5,242 nt of DNA from Syntrophaceae bacterium (GTDB taxonomy: Bacteria > Desulfobacterota > Syntrophia > Syntrophales > UBA2185), in assembly GCA_017885225.1 (NCBI GenBank), contig JAFNGM010000146.1, positions 1 to 5,242 on the forward strand, written 5' to 3'. Each line of letters starts with the position of its first letter. The stretch's first letter is position 1. A program made the translations under genes and the position numbers. This document shows, piece after piece, positions 1-5,242 of this stretch. The notes below the pieces were generated by a model that was given only the letters and a program-made list of their open reading frames with translations, was not told the origin of the DNA and did no database searches.

Positions 1-311
1 TCAATGACTGCCGTGTTCCCCCGGAAAGTCTTGACTGTCGCCGTTATTCCATCCACTTCTGTTTTGATGCCTTCGATGAGAATGGTTTTTTGCACGACCT
101 GCTGGGCAATGTCACTCGCCGGTGATTCGGGAGTCTTTTTCAATTCGGGGATTTTGAGAACTGCGGTGACCGTGTTTCCGGAAATGGTCTGGACCGTGCC
201 CTCAATATGGAGAAGGCTTGCGGATTCGCGTTTCTCCACCGGCCCAGGAGATGCACAACCGGATATGGAGAGCGCAAAGCACATAATAATAAAAATATTC
301 GAGAGCTTCAT
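1..311 (-). CDS. Small predicted outer-membrane lipoprotein, function unknown (3' end outside window)
   Basis: The first 103 codons are visible, reading leftward from an ATG at 311-309; the frame is open to the window edge, so the C-terminus is missing. The start is supported by AAGGAG (318-323 on the complement) six bases upstream. The N-terminus is a lipoprotein signal peptide: Lys2, a hydrophobic stretch over residues 5-16, and the lipobox ISGC with the modifiable Cys19. Ala20 at +2 would predict outer-membrane sorting in a Gram-negative host. The mature part looks beta-rich and contains two similar segments, VQTISGNTVTAV (40-51) and VKTFRGNTAV (93-102), separated by a Pro/Lys/Glu-rich stretch (53-64), so it may be built from a repeated unit. 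I do not recognise the family. It is divergent from the aro operon, so a functional link is not implied. The gene call is secure; the function is unknown. Confidence 0.8.
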   Translation of the reverse strand, partial: MKLSNIFIIMCFALSISGCASPGPVEKRESASLLHIEGTVQTISGNTVTAVLKIPELKKTPESPASDIAQQVVQKTILIEGIKTEVDGITATVKTFRGNTAVI

Positions 312-349
312 AGGTAACTCCTTACTATTCGTTCAGAGAACTACTGTAA

Positions 350-378
350 TTTAGAACACGGCCATGTAATTTTTGCAA
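350..378 (-). promoter_or_regulatory. Candidate sigma70 promoter for the lipoprotein gene
   Basis: On the complement, TTGCAA (378-373) and TCTAAA (355-350) are separated by exactly 17 bases. Each matches the consensus hexamer at four of six positions. Transcription would start near 343, giving a leader of about 32 bases before the lipoprotein ATG, with its Shine-Dalgarno site inside it. Position and spacing are right but both hexamers are weak, so this is a suggestion only. Confidence 0.3.
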
Positions 379-408
379 TAGGCAATATTGGGGGAGCTTA
401 TTTTTTTC

Positions 409-437
409 TTGACAATGATGACAAGGTATGGTTTTCT
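409..437 (+). promoter_or_regulatory. Candidate sigma70 promoter for the aro operon leader
   Basis: A perfect -35 hexamer TTGACA (409-414) is followed after 17 bases by a poor -10 hexamer TTTTCT (432-437). The poor -10 is preceded by TG and one base (429-431), the extended -10 arrangement that can compensate for a weak hexamer. The predicted start near 444 lies about 27 bases before the first ATG of the aromatic leader ORF, which is where a promoter for an attenuated leader transcript should be. An alternative pair, TTGCCA (441-446) and TAGAAA (464-469) with 17-base spacing, would start transcription at about 476. That is inside the leader ORF if the 471 ATG is used, so it is less attractive. 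Confidence 0.4.
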
Positions 438-470
438 GCTTTGCCAGTGACATTGTATTGAAGTAGAAAA

Positions 471-563
471 ATGATGGACAGAATGAACGTATACGGGAAC
501 AACAACTATTATTTTTGGAGCTATTTTTATTTCCCGTTGGTCTGCCCATCGCTCAGGAATTAA
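471..563 (+). CDS. Aromatic amino-acid leader peptide of the aro operon
   Basis: A short ORF of 30 codons from ATG 471 (or 26 from the in-frame ATG 483) ends at TAA 561-563. Codons 507-533 read YYFWSYFYF: eight of nine are Tyr, Phe or Trp. With Tyr at 492 the total is five Tyr, three Phe and one Trp. This matches the pattern of attenuation leader peptides such as those of the E. coli pheA and trp operons, but mixes all three aromatic residues, which fits a downstream operon for the common pathway. The inferred role is as a sensor: the ribosome stalls at these codons when charged aromatic tRNAs are scarce, and the product itself is probably dispensable. The ORF is followed by mutually exclusive antiterminator and terminator structures. 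The weak point is initiation: only GAAG (460-463) lies upstream of 471, and no strong Shine-Dalgarno is seen for 474 or 483, so the exact start is undecided. Confidence 0.8.
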   Translation: MMDRMNVYGNNNYYFWSYFYFPLVCPSLRN

Positions 564-608
564 CACCAACTAAATCAAACATAGAAGCCATGGGAAGACC
601 GAAGGGAG
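531..608 (+). promoter_or_regulatory. Antiterminator hairpin of the aro leader attenuator
   Basis: The RNA at 531-553 can pair with 586-608: 20 pairs over 23 positions, two of them G-U, with mismatches only at 536/603 and 544/595 (both G-A) and 550/589 (C-C). The loop is 554-585. The 3' arm contains nine of the ten bases of the 5' arm of the downstream terminator (585-594), so the two structures exclude each other. The 5' arm begins at the last aromatic codon of the leader ORF (531-533) and covers its final codons. A ribosome stalled at 507-516 would leave it free to form; one that reaches the stop codon would cover part of it. A competing 6-bp stem, GTTGGT (536-541) with ACCAAC (565-570), could act as a protector hairpin after the ribosome leaves. 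Pairing is seen in the sequence; the switching mechanism is inferred from known attenuators. Confidence 0.75.
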
Positions 609-632
609 CTGCCCATGGCTTTGTTATTTTTT
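585..632 (+). terminator. Intrinsic terminator, the attenuator of the aro operon
   Basis: A perfect 10-bp inverted repeat, AAGCCATGGG (585-594) and CCCATGGCTT (612-621), with a 17-base loop, is followed by the U-rich run TTTGTTATTTTTT (620-632). The run is on the plus strand only. No plus-strand gene other than the aromatic leader ORF lies upstream in the window, and the convergent strand has no U-tract, so the terminator makes sense as the attenuator between the leader ORF and aroF rather than as the end of another gene. Confidence 0.85.
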
Positions 633-755
633 GGGGCCGCGGCAGCGATTGTTGTCACGGCCTTCTTTATGAGCCCCGGCCATTATGGTGTGGTGGGGCA
701 GAGAAAAATGTTATTTTGTTTGAACATGGCCGATATTGAAGGGTGTTGGGCATAA
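615..755 (+). CDS. Possible 46-residue membrane peptide within the aro leader (doubtful)
   Basis: An ATG at 615, preceded six bases earlier by GGGAG (604-608), opens a 46-codon frame ending at TAA 753-755, 25 bases before aroF. Residues 2-19 ([18 protein letters not shown]) would form one transmembrane helix; the rest, beginning MSPGHYG, is short and unremarkable. The start codon lies in the 3' arm of the terminator, and its ribosome binding site lies in the terminator loop and in the 3' arm of the antiterminator. Translation would therefore interact with attenuation. The hydrophobic stretch may simply reflect the U-tract and the GC-rich run that follow the terminator, so a chance frame is the more likely explanation. 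I recognise no family. Confidence 0.2.
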   Translation: MALLFFGAAAAIVVTAFFMSPGHYGVVGQRKMLFCLNMADIEGCWA

Positions 756-764
756 CTATTTATC
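633..764 (+). other. Untranslated leader between attenuator and aroF, with small inverted repeats
   Basis: This stretch separates the terminator from the aroF ribosome binding site. It contains GGCCG (635-639) with CGGCC (658-662), GGGGC (633-637) with GCCCC (673-677), and CGGCCAT (677-683) with ATGGCCG (726-732), which partly compete with each other. None is followed by a good U-tract, so I see no second terminator. I see no T-box sequence or known riboswitch core here. Apart from the doubtful small frame starting at 615, nothing else is supported. Confidence 0.4.
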
Positions 765-772
765 AAAGGAGG
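765..772 (+). promoter_or_regulatory. Ribosome binding site that fixes the aroF start
   Basis: AAAGGAGG is a near-perfect Shine-Dalgarno sequence, eight bases before the GTG at 781. It lies downstream of an in-frame TTG at 736, which would otherwise lengthen the protein by 15 residues without family support. It therefore argues for GTG 781 as the true start. Confidence 0.85.
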
Positions 773-780
773 AAAGGCTT

Positions 781-1797
781 GTGATCATCGTGATGAAGAA
801 GGCGGCGACGGAAGAGCAGATAGAAAAGGTTATACGGTGGATAGAGTCTGTAGGATATAACGCTCATCCTTCCCGGGGAGTGGAACGGACCATTATCGGG
901 GCTGTCGGCGATGAACGGGGCAAGGCGTATTTAAAATTTGCCGAATCCCTGTCCGGCGTAGAGAAAATCATGCCCATTCTTAAGCCCTACAAGCTTGCCA
1001 GCCGTGAGTCGAGGCAGGAAAATACAGTAATTACTGTAGCCGGTGTGGAGATAGGCGGCCCCCGGTTTATCGTCATGGCCGGACCATGCGCGGTGGAAAG
1101 CGAAGAACAGATGATGGAAAGCGCCTACATTGTAAAGAAGGGCGGCGCCCATATCTTGAGGGGCGGCGCATTTAAGCCGAGAACGTCTCCCTACAGCTTC
1201 CAGGGCATGGAAGAGGATGGTCTGAAGCTCCTGGTGAGGGCTCGCGAAAAGACAGGTCTGCCGGTTGTCACGGAGGTCATGGACCCGGCGCATGTCGATC
1301 TTGTGGAGGCGTACGCTGATATTCTTCAAGTGGGGGCGCGCAATGTCCAGAACTTTCCTCTTCTCAAAAAACTCGGGCAGGCGAGGAAACCTGTTCTTTT
1401 GAAACGGGGGATGATGACCACTATTGAGGAACTCCTCATGTCTGCGGAATACATCCTCTCTTCGGGAAATAACGATGTGATTCTCTGTGAAAGAGGTATC
1501 CGTACCTTTGAGACGGCAACCCGCAACACCCTGGACATCAGTGCCGTACCTGTTTTGAAAGAGTTAACGCACCTTCCCGTCATTGTTGATCCGAGCCATG
1601 CGGCGGGTATTTGGAAGTATGTAATCCCCCTCAGCAAAGCGGCAATGGCGGTGGGGGCGGATGGAATTCTTGTGGAAGTTCATCCTGAACCGGAAAAAGC
1701 TGTCTCCGACGGCAGTCAATCACTGAAGCCGGAGAAGTTCTATTTCTTGATGGAAGAACTACACAAAATGGAAGATGTCATAAAAAAAATTGCATAG
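781..1797 (+). CDS. aroF: 3-deoxy-7-phosphoheptulonate (DAHP) synthase, type I-beta with N-terminal regulatory domain
   Basis: Catalyses the first committed step of the shikimate pathway: phosphoenolpyruvate plus erythrose 4-phosphate to DAHP, in the cytoplasm. The GTG start gives 338 residues, the same length as the Thermotoga maritima enzyme. Residues 1 to about 70 ([17 protein letters not shown], then [14 protein letters not shown]) are the ferredoxin-like domain that in that enzyme mediates feedback inhibition by Tyr and Phe. The catalytic barrel follows, with GPCAVES (101-107), [17 protein letters not shown] (126-142), TEVMD (164-168), [10 protein letters not shown] (183-192), KPVLLKRGM (203-211), CERGIRTFE (236-244) and VDPSHAAG (269-276). 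The four expected metal ligands are present as Cys103, His273, Glu299 and Asp310, each one position from the Thermotoga residues. It is the first structural gene after the attenuator and ends 8 bp before aroB. Function is secure; which amino acids inhibit it is inferred. Confidence 0.96.
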   Translation: MIIVMKKAATEEQIEKVIRWIESVGYNAHPSRGVERTIIGAVGDERGKAYLKFAESLSGVEKIMPILKPYKLASRESRQENTVITVAGVEIGGPRFIVMAGPCAVESEEQMMESAYIVKKGGAHILRGGAFKPRTSPYSFQGMEEDGLKLLVRAREKTGLPVVTEVMDPAHVDLVEAYADILQVGARNVQNFPLLKKLGQARKPVLLKRGMMTTIEELLMSAEYILSSGNNDVILCERGIRTFETATRNTLDISAVPVLKELTHLPVIVDPSHAAGIWKYVIPLSKAAMAVGADGILVEVHPEPEKAVSDGSQSLKPEKFYFLMEELHKMEDVIKKIA

Positions 1798-1805
1798 GTG
1801 GATCA

Positions 1806-2900
1806 ATGAAAAAAATAAAGGTCAATCTTGATAAAAGGGTATCTTCTTCCTATGAGATTTACATCGGGTACGATATCCTGGATCGCATCGGGCTGATCAT
1901 TGCGAAAAACTTACCTGCCCGTCACTATGTCGTCGTGAGCGATTCCATCGTGGCACCTCTGTATGGACAACCTTTATTGAGCAGGCTGAGAGGCATGGGC
2001 CTTTCTGTCGATATGGTTGACTTTCCCGCCGGAGAGAGGTCAAAAAATATCAGCACAACCCTTGCCATAGTGGAGAGGCTGTTAGAGCTCGGCGCGGACA
2101 GGAGCTCTGCCCTCCTCGCGTTGGGGGGCGGTGTAGTAGGCGATATGACAGGGTTCATTGCGTCAACCTTTATGAGATCTGTTCCGTACATCAATATCCC
2201 CACTACGTTCATGTCCCAAGTGGATAGTAGCATAGGGGGAAAAACGGCCATTGACCTGCGGGAAGGGAAAAACCTCCTGGGAACATTTTACCAGCCCAGG
2301 GGAGTATTAATCGATGTAAAGTTCCTGGATACCCTTCCTGAGACGGAGTTCTACAATGGTCTTGCGGAAGTAATCAAATACGGAATCATTGAGGATGTTG
2401 AACTCTTTCGTTTTCTGGAAAAAAATGTAAATGACATTAAGGGGCGTGATTATGGGATCCTTGTCAAGGTCATTGAAAGTTCCTGCCGGATAAAAAAGGG
2501 GATCGTCGAGATTGACGAGAGAGACAATGGACTTCGCCGGATTCTCAACTTCGGCCACACCATCGGCCACGCGTTGGAAGCGGAATCCGCGTATACTATT
2601 TCCCACGGGGTTGCTGTTTCTCTTGGTATGACTGCCGCGGTCAGAGTTTCTGAGAAATTATACGATTTTCCCGGCGAGGAACGAAACAGGATTGAAACTC
2701 TCATGGAAATAGTGGGACTGCCCTGCCGTATCCCACAAGAGGTCCGCACTGACGGGATTCTCTCGAGGTTAAAGATGGACAAGAAAAAAGAGGGGAATGT
2801 GATTCATTTTGTCCTGCTCAAGAAGATGGGAATGCCCTTTGTGAACGGGGGAGTTCCGGAGTCTGTCCTGCGGGAAACATTGGAAGGGCTGAGAAAATGA
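1806..2900 (+). CDS. aroB: 3-dehydroquinate synthase
   Basis: Converts DAHP to 3-dehydroquinate, the second shikimate-pathway step, using NAD and a divalent metal in the cytoplasm. The ATG start is preceded by AGGTGG (1796-1801), which overlaps the aroF stop, and gives 364 residues, normal for the family. Diagnostic motifs are LGGGVVGD (106-113) in the NAD-binding domain, IPTTFMSQVDSSIGGKTAID (131-150), KNLLGTFYQP (155-164), NGLAEVIKYG (184-193), RRILNFGHTIGHALE (244-258) and KMDKKKEG (323-330). The metal ligands are predicted to be Glu188, His251 and His267. One small departure is HGVAV (267-271), where many family members have Glu after HG; neighbouring ligands are intact, so activity is expected. 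The stop codon overlaps the pheA start by four bases, implying translational coupling. Confidence 0.96.
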   Translation: MKKIKVNLDKRVSSSYEIYIGYDILDRIGLIIAKNLPARHYVVVSDSIVAPLYGQPLLSRLRGMGLSVDMVDFPAGERSKNISTTLAIVERLLELGADRSSALLALGGGVVGDMTGFIASTFMRSVPYINIPTTFMSQVDSSIGGKTAIDLREGKNLLGTFYQPRGVLIDVKFLDTLPETEFYNGLAEVIKYGIIEDVELFRFLEKNVNDIKGRDYGILVKVIESSCRIKKGIVEIDERDNGLRRILNFGHTIGHALEAESAYTISHGVAVSLGMTAAVRVSEKLYDFPGEERNRIETLMEIVGLPCRIPQEVRTDGILSRLKMDKKKEGNVIHFVLLKKMGMPFVNGGVPESVLRETLEGLRK

Positions 2901-3979
2901 CAGAAACGCCACTTGAACGCCTGCGGCGTGATCTCAAGAAAACTGACCGGAAAATAGTAACACTTCTCAATGAGAGGGCTGATCTATCGAAAAAAATCGG
3001 AAAACTGAAAGCGGAAAGCGGAATGGAAGTGTACGATGCCGCACAGGAGGCGGCAATTTTTGACTCCCTGAAAAAGATGCACGGTGCGGTGTTACCGGAG
3101 AAATACCTGAAAGCTATTTTTCGGGAGATCATTTCCGCGTCGCGAGCACTGCAAAAGCCGATGACAGTAGCCTATCTGGGACCGGAGGCCACATTCAGCC
3201 ATCTGGCTGCCCGGTCCTATTTCGGTTCGAGTACCACCTTTTCTCCCCAGACTGCAATTTTCCATGTCTTTGACGAGGTGGAAAGGGGAAAAGTGCAATG
3301 GGGTGTTGTGCCTGTGGAAAACTCTCTTGAAGGTTCTATCAATTTAACGCTCGATCGATTAATATTGACTCCCCTTTCGATTCGGGCTGAGATCTTCCTC
3401 AGGATCAGCCACTGCCTCCTTTCGCCCAGAGAGCATATGGATGAGGTCACACGGGTGTATTCCATTCCCCAGGTATTGGCGCAGTGCCAGGGCTGGCTGC
3501 GCGCCAATCTCCCTCACCGCGTTCTTATCGAGGCAGACAGCACCGCAGCGGCGGCGCGGCGTGTGCGGGAAGAAGGTGATGGCGCCGCCATAGGAAGCCG
3601 CCTGGCGGCGGCCCATTACGGCTTGCATATTCTGGCAGAAGGTATTGAGGACAATCCTTCAAATACGACACGATTCCTGGTCGTCGGAGAAGGCGAAAGC
3701 ACCATGACGGGCAGGGATAAGACATCCATACTTTTCGGGACGCCCCACACGCCGGGTGCTTTATATGACGCATTGGAAGCATTTGCCAAACGACAGATAA
3801 ACCTGATGAAGATAGAATCATATCCTGTGAAAGAGAGACTGTGGGAGTATCTTTTCTTTGTTGATTTTGCCGGGCATGGTGAAGACGAAGAAATCAAAAA
3901 ATGCATGGATGATTTAAGAAGAAAAACCACCTTCTTAAAAATACTGGGTTCGTATCCCAGGGGCGAGGAAGCGCGATGA
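2897..3979 (+). CDS. pheA: Bifunctional chorismate mutase/prephenate dehydratase (P-protein)
   Basis: Makes prephenate from chorismate and then phenylpyruvate, the precursor of phenylalanine. At 360 residues it has the usual three-part plan. Residues 1 to about 88 form an AroQ-type all-helical chorismate mutase; aligned by eye to the E. coli enzyme, Arg10, Arg27, Lys38, Asp47, Glu51, Ser82 and Gln86 match active-site residues, but Gln50 stands where E. coli has Arg51. Residues about 89-270 are the dehydratase, with YLGPEATFSHLAA (93-105), VVPVENSLEGSIN (137-149) and the catalytic TRF motif (258-260, in NTTRFLVV). Residues about 275-355 are an ACT domain with PGALYDALEAFAKRQINLMK (286-305) and ESYP (307-310) in place of the usual ESRP of the Phe-binding site. 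Start and stop both overlap neighbours by four bases (ATGA), so translation is probably coupled. Feedback inhibition by Phe is expected from the ACT domain but may be altered by the ESYP change. Confidence 0.95.
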   Translation: MTETPLERLRRDLKKTDRKIVTLLNERADLSKKIGKLKAESGMEVYDAAQEAAIFDSLKKMHGAVLPEKYLKAIFREIISASRALQKPMTVAYLGPEATFSHLAARSYFGSSTTFSPQTAIFHVFDEVERGKVQWGVVPVENSLEGSINLTLDRLILTPLSIRAEIFLRISHCLLSPREHMDEVTRVYSIPQVLAQCQGWLRANLPHRVLIEADSTAAAARRVREEGDGAAIGSRLAAAHYGLHILAEGIEDNPSNTTRFLVVGEGESTMTGRDKTSILFGTPHTPGALYDALEAFAKRQINLMKIESYPVKERLWEYLFFVDFAGHGEDEEIKKCMDDLRRKTTFLKILGSYPRGEEAR

Positions 3980-5242
3980 TTTGCATTCCCATTACAGGAA
4001 AGACTCAGGCAGAGGCTCTTCGACAGATAGAAATGAGCCTTCCCCGTGCTGATCTCTTGGAATTGCGAATGGACTTAATTCGCGATGGAGACTTGAGAGC
4101 ACTGATTGAAAAGTGTAGAGTTGGTCGCAGGCCCATTAAGGTACTGGTGACACACAGAAGGAAGGGATCTTCTGCGGGGTGGGAAATTTCAGAAGAACGG
4201 CAAAGGGTCGCCCTGCTGCAAGAAGCTGTCCGTCTTGGTGCGGAATATGTGGATATGGAAGTGGATACACCGGAAGTATTAAAAAAAGAACTGTTGGCCC
4301 TGGTAAGGGATCTCGGCAACAAGACAAGGGTGATTGTTTCCCACCATGATTTTCACAGAACACCATCTCTCAAGTCCTTAAAGGATATTGTACACGAGTG
4401 TATGCAGATGGGTATCGGTATCGTAAAGATCGTAACCTATGCGGAAAGCCCAGCAGACAATCTCACAGTTCTCAGTCTGATTCCTTATGCGCGAAAAAAG
4501 AAAAAGGAAGTCATTGCATTCTGTATGGGAGAGCAGGGCAGACTAAGCAGGATAGCGGCGCCCCTGCTTGGTTCTTATCTCAGTTATGTCTCCCTCACGC
4601 GAGGGGCGGAGTCAGCGCCGGGGCAGCTTACCGTAGATGAGATGGAACAGATTATGGTGCATATTGATGGTGGCGATTCGGGAAAAGATACATCGAGCCG
4701 CTCTTCGGACGTGCAGATTTTCGGCATTTTTGGAAATCCCGTAAAGCAGAGTCTCTCGCCACTGATGCACGAAGCGGCGCTGGCTGAGATGAAGGTAAAT
4801 GCGAGATATCTGCCGTTCTGTATTCATGATCTGACAAGCGCGATAAGCGGCATAAGGGGAATGGGTATCCGTGGCGTCAGCGTGACCATTCCTTTCAAGG
4901 TGATGACCATGGCGCACCTGGATGAGGTGGACACAGATGCAAAAGAGATCGGTGCCATAAATACCATCGTGAACCACCATGGGACATTAATGGGTTTCAA
5001 CACCGATTGGATCGGTTTTGTTCAAGCCCTTAAGGATGTTGTTGATATCAAGGGAAAGGTATTTGCCGTATTAGGAGCAGGAGGAGCGGCGAGAGCAGCC
5101 GCTTTCGGCATTCGAAAAGAAGGCGGTATTCCCGTTATTGTGAATCGAAACATGGAGAGAGGTCAATATCTGGCCCAGGAAATGGAGTGTTCTTTTTATC
5201 CTCTCAAGGATATCGCCCATGTCAGGGCAGATTGCTTGGTCA
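3976..5242 (+). CDS. aroDE: Fused 3-dehydroquinate dehydratase/shikimate dehydrogenase (3' end outside window)
   Basis: One continuous frame of 422 visible codons joins two consecutive shikimate-pathway enzymes: dehydroquinate to 3-dehydroshikimate, then NADPH-dependent reduction to shikimate. Residues 1 to about 225 are a type I (Schiff-base) dehydratase: LLELRMD (28-34), His124 in SHHDFHRTP (122-130), the Schiff-base Lys151 in IVKIVTY (149-155), Arg192 in GRLSRIAA (188-195) and SAPGQLTVDEM (213-223). A polar linker (about 228-245) leads to the shikimate dehydrogenase: GIFGNPVKQSLSPLMH (250-265), catalytic Lys308 in VSVTIPFK (301-308), GAINTIV (326-332), Asp344 in GFNTDWIGF (340-348), the dinucleotide loop LGAGGAARAA (366-375) and NRN (390-392), a variant of the NRT motif that contacts the NADP phosphate. 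The order matches plant DHQ-SDH and some bacterial fusions. The C-terminal part (roughly 100 residues) lies beyond the window. The ATG overlaps the pheA stop by four bases. Confidence 0.93.
   Translation, partial: MICIPITGKTQAEALRQIEMSLPRADLLELRMDLIRDGDLRALIEKCRVGRRPIKVLVTHRRKGSSAGWEISEERQRVALLQEAVRLGAEYVDMEVDTPEVLKKELLALVRDLGNKTRVIVSHHDFHRTPSLKSLKDIVHECMQMGIGIVKIVTYAESPADNLTVLSLIPYARKKKKEVIAFCMGEQGRLSRIAAPLLGSYLSYVSLTRGAESAPGQLTVDEMEQIMVHIDGGDSGKDTSSRSSDVQIFGIFGNPVKQSLSPLMHEAALAEMKVNARYLPFCIHDLTSAISGIRGMGIRGVSVTIPFKVMTMAHLDEVDTDAKEIGAINTIVNHHGTLMGFNTDWIGFVQALKDVVDIKGKVFAVLGAGGAARAAAFGIRKEGGIPVIVNRNMERGQYLAQEMECSFYPLKDIAHVRADCLV

Noticed and set aside
4..354. Plus-strand frame of 116 codons opposite the lipoprotein
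   Set aside because: The minus-strand frame has a ribosome site, a lipobox and a plausible mature sequence. The plus-strand frame is its shadow.
375..390. Direct repeat GCAATA-G-GCAATA and palindrome CAATATTG as an operator
   Set aside because: They are short, AT-rich and without a recognised repressor site; chance occurrence is likely.
325..569. Minus-strand frames (325-549 and 351-569) in the intergenic region
   Set aside because: They have no ribosome sites and odd composition, and they lie antisense to the aromatic leader ORF and upstream of the lipoprotein promoter region.
635..668. Second terminator made of GGCCG/CGGCC followed by TTCTTT
   Set aside because: The stem is only 5 bp with an 18-base loop and the following tract is short and interrupted.
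515..739. Plus-strand frame of 74 codons from TTG 515 across the leader
   Set aside because: It has no ribosome site, runs straight through the terminator hairpin and U-tract, and shows no recognisable domain. The leader ORF and attenuator in other frames explain the region better.
736..780. TTG start for aroF at 736, adding 15 residues
   Set aside because: The near-perfect Shine-Dalgarno at 765-772 lies inside this extension and is correctly spaced for GTG 781. The 781 start also gives the family length and the metal ligands almost the same numbering as the Thermotoga enzyme.
633..780. T-box or other riboswitch in the aroF leader
   Set aside because: GGGTG at 741-745 is superficially reminiscent of the T-box but the rest of the conserved sequence is absent. 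The leader ORF plus attenuator already accounts for regulation.

Overview
This is a chromosomal window from a mesophilic-looking bacterium of intermediate GC content. Gene order and protein style suggest a deltaproteobacterium/Desulfobacterota of the Syntrophus or Smithella kind. That placement is inference from general resemblance (type I-beta DAHP synthase with an N-terminal regulatory domain, fused chorismate mutase/prephenate dehydratase, fused AroD-AroE); no marker gene confirms it. There are no mobile elements, CRISPR arrays, tRNAs or rRNAs.

Layout. Positions 1-311 (minus strand) hold the start of a small predicted lipoprotein of unknown function that runs off the left edge. Positions 312-780 form a long divergent intergenic region. 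On the plus strand it carries a candidate sigma70 promoter (409-437), a short leader ORF (471-563) and a strong intrinsic terminator (585-632). A second, weaker small ORF (615-755) follows, then the ribosome binding site of the first structural gene. Positions 781-5242 are a tight plus-strand operon for aromatic amino-acid synthesis: aroF (DAHP synthase), aroB (3-dehydroquinate synthase), pheA (chorismate mutase/prephenate dehydratase with ACT domain) and an aroD-aroE fusion (3-dehydroquinate dehydratase/shikimate dehydrogenase) cut by the right edge. Gaps are 8 bp between aroF and aroB, and 4-bp ATGA overlaps at aroB/pheA and pheA/aroDE.

How the genes work together. AroF condenses phosphoenolpyruvate and erythrose 4-phosphate to DAHP, AroB cyclises it to 3-dehydroquinate, and AroD-AroE dehydrates and reduces that to shikimate. 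PheA acts beyond chorismate, making prephenate and then phenylpyruvate for phenylalanine. The genes for shikimate to chorismate (aroK, aroA, aroC) and probably tyrA are not seen and may lie downstream.

The most interesting part is the 5' leader. The short ORF has the run YYFWSYFYF (eight aromatic residues in nine codons: Tyr, Phe and Trp). The RNA from 531-553 can pair with 586-608 (20 pairs over 23 positions), which is mutually exclusive with the 10-bp terminator stem 585-594/612-621. This is the architecture of ribosome-mediated attenuation, apparently tuned to all three aromatic amino acids, in front of the gene for the first common step. Together with the regulatory domain of AroF and the ACT domain of PheA it suggests control at both RNA and enzyme level.
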